Part shown: one piece after another, positions 35,803 through 43,793 of the stretch
How the letters are laid out: the number at the start of each line of letters is the position of its first letter
How positions within the stretch are numbered: position 1 is the stretch's first letter
DNA from: Nisaea nitritireducens
Lineage (GTDB): Bacteria; Pseudomonadota; Alphaproteobacteria; Thalassobaculales; Thalassobaculaceae
Assembly (NCBI RefSeq): GCF_014904795.1
Contig: NZ_JACZFS010000031.1
Span: forward strand, 1 to 64,000
Reading direction: 5' to 3'
DNA length: 64,000 bases
Notes under the pieces: generated by a model
Told to the model about the DNA's origin: nothing
The model's input: only the letters and a program-made list of their open reading frames with translations
The model's database searches: none
Translations under genes and position numbers: made by a program

Positions 35803-36682
35803 CGCGCATCCCGCTCGTCAGCGTCTTTTTCAGACCGTCTTCAAGCGGCGTGAATCGGAAGTCCGGAAAAGCACGGGCCACATTGGCCGGATCGAATGCC
35901 CGGTAGCCATTATGCGGCATGGCGCCCTGCCGCGGCTGACCGATCACCGCGCTCTTTGAGCCTGACAGCCGGACCACGGTTTCTGCGATCTCCCTGAACG
36001 CGTGAACGTCGCCGGTCGCGGCATTGATCACACTGGTGCTGCGGCGAAGCACCATCCGCCGGATCAGGTCTGCAACGTCATCGACAAGGACATGATCCCG
36101 CCGCTCCTCGCCCTCTCCGAAAAGCCTGATTTCCTCATTAGCTGTCGCAAGCCGCATGAAGCGGTTCGGGCCATAGCCATTATGCGGATCGGACGCCCCG
36201 TAAATCAGGGTCGGCCGGATGATGCCGAGCGGCACATCGAGTTCCGCCGCAAGCGCAACCTCCCGGGCCAGATGCATGGCCCCATGCAGGCTGGCGGGCT
36301 CGGCGGCGGCACTTTCTGACATCGGGTAGAGCACATCGCGATAGACCGCGTCGGAGCTGACATTGATCAGGTGCGCTGGCACCTTCGCGCGGAGCGCCTC
36401 GATGACGTTGGCAACAATCGTCATGTTGTCGCGCAACATGGCGGTATTCCGCACCGGAGCCATCGCGGAAACGAAGACAACCGTATCGCCCGGCTCAAGC
36501 AATCCGGCCAGTTTATTCGCTGCATCAGTGGCAAGAAGATCGACATCGGACCGGCCTATGGAAGCGACCGCAACGCCCTCCTTCTCCAGCGCCCCGACCA
36601 CCGCTCCACCGACGAAACCAGCCCCGCCGATAACCGCAACACGTCCCGGAAGTACATCGGTCTCGTTCAGATGTTTCAGCAT
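35795..36682 (-). CDS. NAD-dependent epimerase/dehydratase family protein
   Basis: A 295-aa extended SDR protein with VAVIGGAGFVGGAVVGAL near residue 14 and the active-site region INVSSDAVYRDVLYP. The usual YxxxK tyrosine is replaced around SLHGAMHLAREVAL, where H-G-A-M-H stands in for Y-x-x-x-K. It may be a non-catalytic or altered SDR. The start at 36682 (MLKHLNE) is chosen because it lies 1 bp from the stop of the upstream gene, as expected for coupled genes. Confidence 0.78.
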   Translation of the reverse strand: MLKHLNETDVLPGRVAVIGGAGFVGGAVVGALEKEGVAVASIGRSDVDLLATDAANKLAGLLEPGDTVVFVSAMAPVRNTAMLRDNMTIVANVIEALRAKVPAHLINVSSDAVYRDVLYPMSESAAAEPASLHGAMHLAREVALAAELDVPLGIIRPTLIYGASDPHNGYGPNRFMRLATANEEIRLFGEGEERRDHVLVDDVADLIRRMVLRRSTSVINAATGDVHAFREIAETVVRLSGSKSAVIGQPRQGAMPHNGYRAFDPANVARAFPDFRFTPLEDGLKKTLTSGMRDA

Positions 36683-36683
36683 G

Positions 36684-37976
36684 TCAGTCAGTCCCCAATG
36701 ATCGGCCGAGTACGAAATGTGCGAAACCGGCCTCGCGCATTGCTGCGCTGTCGAGCAGACCGTATGGATCGACCACAGCACGCCCCCGCATCACCTCCGC
36801 AAGGCGGCTGACATCCAGCTCCCGGAGTTCCGGCCACGGCGTCGTCAGGAACAGCACATCGGCATCCCGGCAAGCCTCCAGAGCATTTTCGCAATGGTTC
36901 AGATCGGGGAGCACACCAGCTTTCACCACCGGGTCATACACGACGATCCCGGCATCGCCGCCGAGATTTTCGAGCAGCACCAAGGACGGTGCATTCTTCA
37001 GGGAGTGGGTGTTTTCCTTGTAGGCGAGCCCCAGAACCGCGAGCCGTGGATTGTCGCCCAGCATCGGCCGGATAAGATCCCGGTACGTTCTGTATGGCCA
37101 GTCCTTGCGCCACTTGCTGTTCGATACCCAGGCCTCGACCACGCCAGCATCTGTCTGCTTGGCTTCGGCAAAGCGTATAACGGTCGCGAGATCCCGCTCC
37201 AGATTGCCGCCGGATAGGCCGAGGCCCGGCGTGAGATAGGAGTATTGGCCGATCCGCCGGTCGAGCTTCAGTGCCGGGACAATCTCGGACCAGTCCGCAC
37301 CGATCCGCTCGCACAACTCCGCCAGCGTGTTCGCCGTCGAGACCGAGGCGACAAGGCAGCAGTTGATCGAGATCTTCGCCAGCTCCGCACTCTCGTAGCG
37401 CATCGGCAGGATCGGGCACTCAAATGCGCCGAGCAGTGCCGTATAGGCTTCCGGCAGCGGCACAGCCGCATCGGCACAGCCGACGATATACCGCTCGGGA
37501 TACCGTGCCCGCTCGATGGCCCGGCCGAAGACCAGTGTCTCGACCTGGTAGAACAGACGATCCTTCGGGAAATCCAGCGCGCGTGTGAAACCCGGCGGCA
37601 CCTGGCACAGAATGACCAGTAAGGCATCGGGCCCAAGCGCGGGGATGATCTGGTCCAATAGTGCCTGTACCCGGCTCAGATCGGATTGCCCCCCGTCATC
37701 CGTCGGCACATCGACCGAGATATAGACAATATCGGCCCGACCGAGATCCGCAGTCTGAGCGGTGAAGGTCAGCCGCTCCCTATTCGCGGACAGCATCTCC
37801 GGCAGATCAGGTTCCACCACAGGAAGTTCTTCCCGATCGAGCCGAGTTACCTCTTCCTCAGTTTCAGCGAACCCGATTACCTCAAAGCCAAGATCAGCCA
37901 CGGCGACAGCCGAGTTCAGGCCCAGATGAGTCATCCCGGCAAATCCGATCACGGGCTTTCTCACACCATTCGGCAT
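36684..37976 (-). CDS. UDP-sugar dehydrogenase homologue lacking the catalytic cysteine
   Basis: This 430-aa protein has the three-domain layout of UDP-glucose/UDP-ManNAc dehydrogenases and the UGDH-type C-terminal strand GLAYKENTHSLKNAPS. The catalytic loop, normally GGxCFPKD, reads LSGGNLERDL near residue 258, so asparagine replaces the nucleophilic cysteine. The N-terminal Rossmann loop is also unusual (GFAGMTHLGLNSA). Without the cysteine the enzyme could not complete four-electron oxidation to a uronate. It might stop at the aldehyde, act as a single-step oxidoreductase, or be regulatory. It sits between the SDR and MocA genes of the same operon. Confidence 0.8.
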   Translation of the reverse strand: MPNGVRKPVIGFAGMTHLGLNSAVAVADLGFEVIGFAETEEEVTRLDREELPVVEPDLPEMLSANRERLTFTAQTADLGRADIVYISVDVPTDDGGQSDLSRVQALLDQIIPALGPDALLVILCQVPPGFTRALDFPKDRLFYQVETLVFGRAIERARYPERYIVGCADAAVPLPEAYTALLGAFECPILPMRYESAELAKISINCCLVASVSTANTLAELCERIGADWSEIVPALKLDRRIGQYSYLTPGLGLSGGNLERDLATVIRFAEAKQTDAGVVEAWVSNSKWRKDWPYRTYRDLIRPMLGDNPRLAVLGLAYKENTHSLKNAPSLVLLENLGGDAGIVVYDPVVKAGVLPDLNHCENALEACRDADVLFLTTPWPELRELDVSRLAEVMRGRAVVDPYGLLDSAAMREAGFAHFVLGRSLGTD

Positions 37977-37980
37977 TTAC

Positions 37981-38913
37981 TCACGCAACTCCCTGAATTG
38001 TCGCGGACAGGCGCCCCAGCGCACGATAGAGCCAGCGGTCATTTTCGAGATTGGATACTCCTTCGCCCGAGCAAAGCGCTTTGAAGTGGGCATATTCGGC
38101 TTCCCAGGTCGGATCGTCCTGAACCAGCGTCACGGCCTCTTCCGGTGGCCTGCCACTTGGCAGCACGCGGCGGCGATGCACGAATCGGGATGGCCCCCAT
38201 TTGCAGAGCGATTCGATATGGGCCGTGCCGTGTTCGGCAAATACATCGCAGGTAAAGTGGTTCCGCCAGGACAGCAGGGACATCTCAAGCTCGATCCGGG
38301 GGCCGGCCCCGTCCGAGGCGACGACCACATGATCCGGCGCCGCATTCTCGAAACAATCGGCCGAGACGATCCGAAAATCGTCGACGATATCGCCGAACCA
38401 GAACCGCACCGTGTCGAGCAGGTGGCTACCCAGATCGGGCAACACGCCCGCGCCCGTGTCCCGCCAGGCAGAGTCGCGCACAAGCCGTGCCGTGCCGTTT
38501 CCGTAAAACATCCGGCAGCGATAAATTTGACCCAGAGTGCCGGACGAGATCAGCTCGCGCATACGGACAAAATGCGGCTCGAAACGATGATTATAGGCAG
38601 TGTAGCAAACCGCACCTGAAGAAGCGGCCAGCCCTCCAAGTACATCCATCTCGGCTTCATCGGAAAACCAGAGCGGCTTTTCCACCAGCACATGCTTGCC
38701 GTTACCGAGCAAGTATTTCAGCAACTCGAACTTGGGCTCGTCCGGCGTGCAGACCAGCGCTGCATCGTAATTGTCCAGCGGGACGCTTTCGAGGGTCCGG
38801 AACCCGGCTTCGTCATGAAAAGGATCCACGGTCCCGACGCAATCGGCTCCCGCAACACGGCGTCTCTTATGGCCCTGAACACCGAGGCCAACGACAAGGG
38901 CACGCATGGACAA
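37981..38913 (-). CDS. Gfo/Idh/MocA family oxidoreductase
   Basis: A 310-aa NAD(P)-dependent oxidoreductase. The Rossmann motif is ALVVGLGVQGHKRRRV at residue 5, and the family EKP signature is HVLVEKPLWFSDEAE near residue 92. The C-terminal alpha/beta domain contains GVLPDLGSHLLDTVRFWFG. Relatives in polysaccharide clusters oxidise C3 of UDP-sugars or reduce keto sugars. The gene is 9 bp downstream of the cytidylyltransferase-kinase fusion and 4 bp upstream of the dehydrogenase homologue, so it is clearly part of the operon. Confidence 0.9.
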   Translation of the reverse strand: MSMRALVVGLGVQGHKRRRVAGADCVGTVDPFHDEAGFRTLESVPLDNYDAALVCTPDEPKFELLKYLLGNGKHVLVEKPLWFSDEAEMDVLGGLAASSGAVCYTAYNHRFEPHFVRMRELISSGTLGQIYRCRMFYGNGTARLVRDSAWRDTGAGVLPDLGSHLLDTVRFWFGDIVDDFRIVSADCFENAAPDHVVVASDGAGPRIELEMSLLSWRNHFTCDVFAEHGTAHIESLCKWGPSRFVHRRRVLPSGRPPEEAVTLVQDDPTWEAEYAHFKALCSGEGVSNLENDRWLYRALGRLSATIQGVA

Positions 38914-38922
38914 AACTCCGTC

Positions 38923-40476
38923 CTAACTCTCGAATCTGGCGCGTCGCTCGACGGCGGATATTTTCTTCAACACATCCGCAGGGGTGACCGGAATGTTGCC
39001 GTCCTGCTCGCACTCTATGGCTGCCGCAAATGACCCTAGGATCGTTGCGATCGGCGCGCTACCCCGCGTCATCATGGCAAGGGTCGCATAGGCGAGCAGA
39101 GCATCGCCCGCCCCGACAGCGTCTTCCACCCGATCAGCGAAACTGTCGACGACAAAGAAGGAATCGAGCGCTTCATGATCCGCGTTCCGGCAAGTCAGAA
39201 CGCCTCGATCCCCCAGCTTCAGAATCAATGTTTGGCATTCCGCCTCATCGTAAATCCGGGAGGCAAGCGGGCGAATACCCGAATCCTGATCCGCGATACT
39301 GAACCGTGCTTCCCGTTCGTTCGGGGTGATCAGATCGAAGCCCTTGAACTCGGTGATATTACCCCAGCGGCTTGCGACCTGGCTGTCAGCAACCTTGAAC
39401 AGGCCGGGCTGTATCGCCTCGGTCAAAGACGGGATGGTGCGGCGGTTGAAAATGCCGTGACGGAAATCGCCGAACACGACCGCGCCTTCTTTCGTCGCCC
39501 TGATCTGCTTGATCAGCCGGACGCGGATGTCATCGGAGATGCTGGAATTGTCGAGCGTGTCGATTTTCAGCAGCCGGTATCCACCGGCCACGATGGCGTT
39601 CTTGTTGGTTGTCGGTCGCGTCGGGTCGATGATCGGCTTCAGTCTGATCCCTGCAGCTTCCAGATCCGCGATGACAAAATCCTTGTATTCGTCATCCCCA
39701 AGAACAGTGGAGAAAGTCACCTCGGCACCGGCAGCAGCCAGATGCTTCGCAACGATCGCCGCACCGCCGATATAATCGCGCCTGCCCTGGTACGACACGC
39801 TGATCGTCGGCGTCTTGGTCTGGCCGCCGATCAGCGATGTTTCCGTATAACTGTCGACGATCGTATCGCCGATCACATGGACCTTTTGCCCGGCCATCGA
39901 GCTTAGAGTGGAAGAGAGATCTTCAAACCCGAAATCTTCCTGGCCCATCAGGGTCAGAAGCTTTTCCATCGGGATCTGCGGTGCTTCGAGGTCGATCAGT
40001 CTGGACGACGAATAGACGATATCTCCAGGCGTGAAGATCACCTCGCCACCGTAGGATTGAACGGTGTCCAGCTCTTCCTGCGTCTTTGGCGGCAGACCTT
40101 GCGCCGTATATTCATAACCCTTGGCGAAAAAATCCGGCTGGATTGCGAGCAAATTGTCGAGCGGTTTGGCGTTCTGGTCGATCACGACATAGTCGACCAT
40201 TTCAAACGCCGCGAGATTAAGTGCTCGAAGCTGTTCCGGTACGTGCGGGCGATAAACGCCCTTCGCGATATGCCGGTCAGCGGTCAGGCTCGCGATCAGA
40301 ATCTTGGCTTTGCTCTTTGCAAACCCCAGGTGACGCAGATGCCCCGGATGCACCACATCGAACACCCCGTGGCACATGATCACCTTCTTACGGCGCGGGA
40401 AGCTGCCGACAATCTCGGCAATCTCGGCAGCTGTCTTGATCTTGTGCTTGTAGCGGTCGGTGAATTCGGCACTCAT
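38923..40476 (-). CDS. fused cytidylyltransferase and PfkB-type sugar kinase (HldE domains in reverse order)
   Basis: A 517-aa bifunctional protein. Residues about 30-160 are an RfaE2-type nucleotidyltransferase (CHGVFDVVHPGHLRHLG, with the HxGH motif). Residues about 190-510 are a PfkB/ribokinase-type kinase (GGAAIVAKHLAAAGAEV, then the active-site DAVGAGDALLAYA near 470). E. coli HldE has the kinase first and the transferase last; here the order is reversed. It would phosphorylate and nucleotide-activate a sugar phosphate, plausibly a heptose made by the SIS and transaldolase enzymes. The start overlaps the stop of an upstream short frame (TAATG). Confidence 0.9.
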   Translation of the reverse strand: MSAEFTDRYKHKIKTAAEIAEIVGSFPRRKKVIMCHGVFDVVHPGHLRHLGFAKSKAKILIASLTADRHIAKGVYRPHVPEQLRALNLAAFEMVDYVVIDQNAKPLDNLLAIQPDFFAKGYEYTAQGLPPKTQEELDTVQSYGGEVIFTPGDIVYSSSRLIDLEAPQIPMEKLLTLMGQEDFGFEDLSSTLSSMAGQKVHVIGDTIVDSYTETSLIGGQTKTPTISVSYQGRRDYIGGAAIVAKHLAAAGAEVTFSTVLGDDEYKDFVIADLEAAGIRLKPIIDPTRPTTNKNAIVAGGYRLLKIDTLDNSSISDDIRVRLIKQIRATKEGAVVFGDFRHGIFNRRTIPSLTEAIQPGLFKVADSQVASRWGNITEFKGFDLITPNEREARFSIADQDSGIRPLASRIYDEAECQTLILKLGDRGVLTCRNADHEALDSFFVVDSFADRVEDAVGAGDALLAYATLAMMTRGSAPIATILGSFAAAIECEQDGNIPVTPADVLKKISAVERRARFES

Positions 40477-40676
40477 TAAAAAGCTTTCCTGATCATCCGA
40501 GCCGCCCCGCCTCCGGGAAAGAAGCTCTTGTAATCGCCCACGATACCCTCATCGGGATCAGGGGGCAAAGCGATGACATCACGGAAGCAGAGGTCGCAGT
40601 GGCGACGCAATTGGTCCGATCCGGACTTGCCCCGGTCCGCCCTACCCTCTATCCAGAACACTTCGGCTCGGGACAC
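40476..40676 (-). CDS. short unknown frame coupled to the kinase fusion; possible gene remnant
   Basis: A 66-codon frame, starting at GTG 40676, ends in TAATG with the start of the cytidylyltransferase-kinase gene, the kind of junction seen between coupled genes. Its C-terminal sequence (ALPPDPDEGIVGDYKSFFPGGG) is not recognised. The frame continues open upstream to 40823, overlapping the cbiX start. It may therefore be the 3' remnant of a larger, deleted sugar gene. Its existence as a functional gene is uncertain. Confidence 0.35.
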   Translation of the reverse strand: MSRAEVFWIEGRADRGKSGSDQLRRHCDLCFRDVIALPPDPDEGIVGDYKSFFPGGGAARMIRKAF

Positions 40677-40797
40677 TGACGTGACGGGCGCCCCGGAGCG
40701 TCCGGGGCCGGATAGATCCAGCAAGGATATCCGCGGCGGCTCGTGGCCGGGATGGCAGTATTCCCGCGCCCCCGTGCACGCGGCGGTGGGGGATGAG

Positions 40798-41892
40798 ATG
40801 AGCATTTCAGATAAAAAAATCACCGGAAAACTGGGCGTGATGGTCTGCGGGCATGGCAGCCGCGATCAGGCCGCCGTGGACGAGTTCGCGAAACTCGCCG
40901 TCCGGATCAAGGAACAGATGCCGGACATGCCGGTGGATTACGGCTATCTGGAATTCGCCACGCCGATCATCCGCACCGGGCTTGATGCTTTGAAAGAACA
41001 GGGTGTGACGGACGTACTGGCGGTGCCGGGCATGCTGTTCGCCGCTGGTCACGCCAAGAACGATATCCCGTCCGTGCTGAATACCTATCAGGCCCAGTCG
41101 GACGGCATGAATATCCATTACGGCCGCGAGCTCGGCATCGATGTGAAGATGATCAGAGCCGCCTCGGCCCGCGTCGAGGAAGCCCTGCAAGCGGCAGGCG
41201 ATAACATCTCAAGGCACGAGACCATGCTGGTCGTGGTCGGCCGTGGCGCGTCGGATCCCGACGCCAATTCGAACGTGTCCAAGGTGATGCGGCTGCTCTG
41301 GGAAGGCATGGGCTTCGGCTGGGGTGAGACAGCTTACTCCGGCGTCACCTTCCCGCTGGTCGAACCGGCCCTCGAGCATGCCGCCAAGCTCGGCTACAAG
41401 CGTATCGTTGTGTTCCCCTATTTTCTCTTCACCGGCATTCTGATCACCCGGATCTACGATTACGTCGACAAGGTCGCGGCCCGGCATCCCGAGATCGAGT
41501 TCGTCAAGGCCCCGTATCTGAACGACCACCCGCTGGTGATCGAGACCTTCCTCGACCGAGTCCGGGAGATCACTGACGGTACCGGCAACATGAACTGCCA
41601 GATGTGCAAATACCGCCAGCAGGTGCTCGGCTTCGAGGACGAGGTCGGCCTGCCGCAGGAAAGCCATCACCACCATGTCGAGGGCATCAACGACAGCGAT
41701 GGCCATAGCCACGATCATGATCATGGACATGGTCATCACCACCATGATCACGATCACAAGCACGGACAATCCCATGACCACGGGCACGATCACAGCCATG
41801 GACATGATCACGGACACGGGCATGACCATCATCATCACCCCTATCCCCATGCGGACCATCCGCTTGGCCCGCGCACGCTGACCGATTCCTGA
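40798..41892 (+). CDS. cbiX: sirohydrochlorin cobaltochelatase CbiX-type, with histidine-rich tail
   Basis: A class II chelatase inserting cobalt early, at sirohydrochlorin or precorrin-2. The 364-aa protein has two CbiX domains (CGHGSRDQAAVDEFAKL at the start, then YPYFLFTGILITRIYDYV as FPYFLFTG near residue 210). A cysteine-containing NCQMCKYRQQV segment near 265 may hold an iron-sulphur cluster or bind metal. The last about 75 residues carry about 31 histidines with Asp and Gly, an apparent cobalt-storage tail. It leads the corrin-ring cluster. No riboswitch is seen upstream. ATG 40798 is preceded by GGTGGGGGATGAG. Confidence 0.92.
   Translation: MSISDKKITGKLGVMVCGHGSRDQAAVDEFAKLAVRIKEQMPDMPVDYGYLEFATPIIRTGLDALKEQGVTDVLAVPGMLFAAGHAKNDIPSVLNTYQAQSDGMNIHYGRELGIDVKMIRAASARVEEALQAAGDNISRHETMLVVVGRGASDPDANSNVSKVMRLLWEGMGFGWGETAYSGVTFPLVEPALEHAAKLGYKRIVVFPYFLFTGILITRIYDYVDKVAARHPEIEFVKAPYLNDHPLVIETFLDRVREITDGTGNMNCQMCKYRQQVLGFEDEVGLPQESHHHHVEGINDSDGHSHDHDHGHGHHHHDHDHKHGQSHDHGHDHSHGHDHGHGHDHHHHPYPHADHPLGPRTLTDS
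41661..41865 (+). repeat. low-complexity His/Asp/Gly-coding tract in cbiX
   Basis: About 200 bp made of CAT/CAC, GAT/GAC and GGT/GGC codons with imperfect 6-12 bp repetition encode the histidine tail of the chelatase. Such DNA is prone to length change by slippage. Confidence 0.8.
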
Positions 41893-41906
41893 TCCGGCCA
41901 GCCGTC

Positions 41907-42560
41907 ATGACCGCGCCAACTTTCGAATATGAGAAAGATCCCGCCGCCATCTACCGGCGATCCTTCGAGATTGTCCGGACGGAGACCGATCTTTCCCGGT
42001 TCGACGCCGACGAGGCCGAGGTCGCGGTGCGCCTTGTGCATGCCTGCGGTATGCCGGAGATCGCGCCCGATCTGGTTTTCTCGACCGGTGCGGTCGCGGC
42101 TGGGCGGACGGCACTTGCCTCGGGAGCGCCGATCATCTGCGACGCGGCCATGGTCGCTCATGGCGTGACACCGAAATTGCTGCCGGCCGGGAACGAGGTG
42201 ATCAGCCTGATCCGCGATCCGCGCCTGTCCGATCTGACGAAGGCCGAAGGAACGACACTCTCCGCCGCCCAGGTAACACTCTGGCAGGAGCACCTTGACG
42301 GTGCGGTGGTCTCCATCGGCAATGCACCGACGGCGCTGTTCCGGCTGATGGAGAGCATTCTTGCGGGAGGCCCGCGCCCGGCCGTCATTCTCGGCTTTCC
42401 GGTCGGCTTTGTCGGCGCAGCGGAATCGAAACAGGCACTGGCGGCAACCGCCGGTCTGCCGCCCTTCCTCACCCTGCCGGACAGACGCGGCGGCAGTGCC
42501 ATGGCGGCGGCGGCGGTGAATGCACTGGCGATCCTCGCCGGGAAGGGCCTCGCCCGATGA
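41907..42560 (+). CDS. cobH: precorrin-8X methylmutase CobH
   Basis: CobH moves the C11 methyl group to C12, turning precorrin-8X into hydrogenobyrinate. The 217-aa protein matches the CobH/CbiC family over its length: YRRSFEIVRTE, RLVHACGMPEIAPDL with the catalytic histidine, GAPIICDAAMVAHGV, IGNAPTALFRLME and VILGFPVGFVGAAESK. It follows cbiX by 14 bp and overlaps cobL by 4 bp. Confidence 0.95.
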   Translation: MTAPTFEYEKDPAAIYRRSFEIVRTETDLSRFDADEAEVAVRLVHACGMPEIAPDLVFSTGAVAAGRTALASGAPIICDAAMVAHGVTPKLLPAGNEVISLIRDPRLSDLTKAEGTTLSAAQVTLWQEHLDGAVVSIGNAPTALFRLMESILAGGPRPAVILGFPVGFVGAAESKQALAATAGLPPFLTLPDRRGGSAMAAAAVNALAILAGKGLAR

Positions 42561-43789
42561 TGTCTGAGACCCCCTGGCTACGTGTGATCGGCATCGGCGA
42601 AGACGGGCTGGACGGCCTCACCCCCACCGCGCACGCACTGGTCGACAGTGCCGAGGTGCTGATCGGCGGCGCCCGGCATCTCGCAATGGTGCCCGACGAC
42701 AGACGCGAACGGCATGAATGGCCCTCCCCGCTCAGCAAACTGGTCGAAGCGATCCTCACCATGCGCGGCCGCCCGGTCGCGGTGCTGGCGACCGGCGACC
42801 CGATGCAATTCGGCATCGGCGCCACCCTCGCCAAGCATCTCCCGGCCAGTGAAATGGCGATCCATCCGGGACCGTCCGCGTTCTCCCTCGTCGCCGCGCG
42901 CCTTGCCTGGCCGCTCTCCGAAGTGCGCACGCTGACCCTGCATGGGCGCCCGCTTGCCCTGCTCGCCGCAGCCCTGCAGCCGGGCCTGAAACTGATGCTG
43001 CTGAGCGACAGCCGGGAAACACCGGGGCAGGTTGCGGCCTATCTCAACGGTGCCGGGTTCGGCGCCAGCACCATGAGTGTGTTCGAGCATATGGGCGGTG
43101 ATGCGGAACGTCGGCTCGACGGCACGGCGGCCGATTGGCCGCACCCGCCCGGTGCAGACTTCAACACCATTGCCGTGGCGCTCTGCCATCCGGACAGACC
43201 GGCCGCGCTGGGCTCCACACCGGGCCTCGATGACGATCTCTACGAAAACGACGGTCAGCTCACCAAGCGCGAGGTCCGCGCAGCGACACTCTCCGCCCTG
43301 AGGCCAGGACCGGGCCAGTTGCTCTGGGATGTCGGCGCGGGCTCCGGCTCCGTTGCCATCGAATGGATGCGCATGGACCCGCTGGCGAAAGCCGTCGCCA
43401 TCGAGAGCAATCCGGAACGTATTGAAACCATCCGGCTCAATGCAGACGCCCTCGGGGTGCCGTTTCTCAGGATCGTGGAAGGCCGCGCGCCGGAGGCACT
43501 GGCAGGGCTTAAAGCGCCGGATGCGATCTTCATCGGCGGCGGGATCACTGGCGAGAATGTGCTGGATAGCTGCTGGTCCGCACTGAAGCCGGGCGGAAAA
43601 CTGGTCGCGAATGTGGTGACTCTGGAAGGCGAAGCCGTGCTCTTCGCGGCGCAAGCGCGCCTCGGCGGGCAGCTTTCCCGTATCGCTGTCTCCCGGGCGG
43701 AGCCAGTCGGCCCCTATCAGGGCTGGCGGCCATTGATGAGTGTCACCCAATGGGCCGTCACCAAGCCTACAACGGATAAGGCGGAATAG
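42557..43789 (+). CDS. cobL: precorrin-6Y C5,15-methyltransferase (decarboxylating) CobL
   Basis: A two-domain enzyme of 410 aa that methylates C5 and C15 and removes the C12 acetate carboxyl. Residues 1-205 are the CbiE-like tetrapyrrole methyltransferase (VIGIGEDGLDGLTPTA, VLATGDPMQFGIGATL). Residues about 215-405 are the CbiT-like Rossmann methyltransferase (LLWDVGAGSGSVAIEWMR, IFIGGG). The start overlaps the cobH stop (ATGA), indicating coupling. Confidence 0.95.
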   Translation: MMSETPWLRVIGIGEDGLDGLTPTAHALVDSAEVLIGGARHLAMVPDDRRERHEWPSPLSKLVEAILTMRGRPVAVLATGDPMQFGIGATLAKHLPASEMAIHPGPSAFSLVAARLAWPLSEVRTLTLHGRPLALLAAALQPGLKLMLLSDSRETPGQVAAYLNGAGFGASTMSVFEHMGGDAERRLDGTAADWPHPPGADFNTIAVALCHPDRPAALGSTPGLDDDLYENDGQLTKREVRAATLSALRPGPGQLLWDVGAGSGSVAIEWMRMDPLAKAVAIESNPERIETIRLNADALGVPFLRIVEGRAPEALAGLKAPDAIFIGGGITGENVLDSCWSALKPGGKLVANVVTLEGEAVLFAAQARLGGQLSRIAVSRAEPVGPYQGWRPLMSVTQWAVTKPTTDKAE

Positions 43790-43793
43790 CGGC

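Noticed and set aside
40691-40707. Perfect 7-bp hairpin CCCCGGA/TCCGGGG upstream of cbiX, considered as a riboswitch or terminator
   Set aside because: The core cobalamin aptamer segments are absent and no T-run follows. It also lies inside the open frame on the other strand.
41661-41865. Repeated CAT/GAT-rich tract considered as a CRISPR-like array
   Set aside because: The units are codon-level, irregular and lack unique spacers. The tract is in frame with cbiX.
41675-41881. Long open frames with Met/Thr/Ile or Val/Met-rich translations on both strands of the cbiX tail
   Set aside because: They are shadows of the His/Asp/Gly codon repeat in cbiX. They have no ribosome-binding sites and their low-complexity sequences match nothing.
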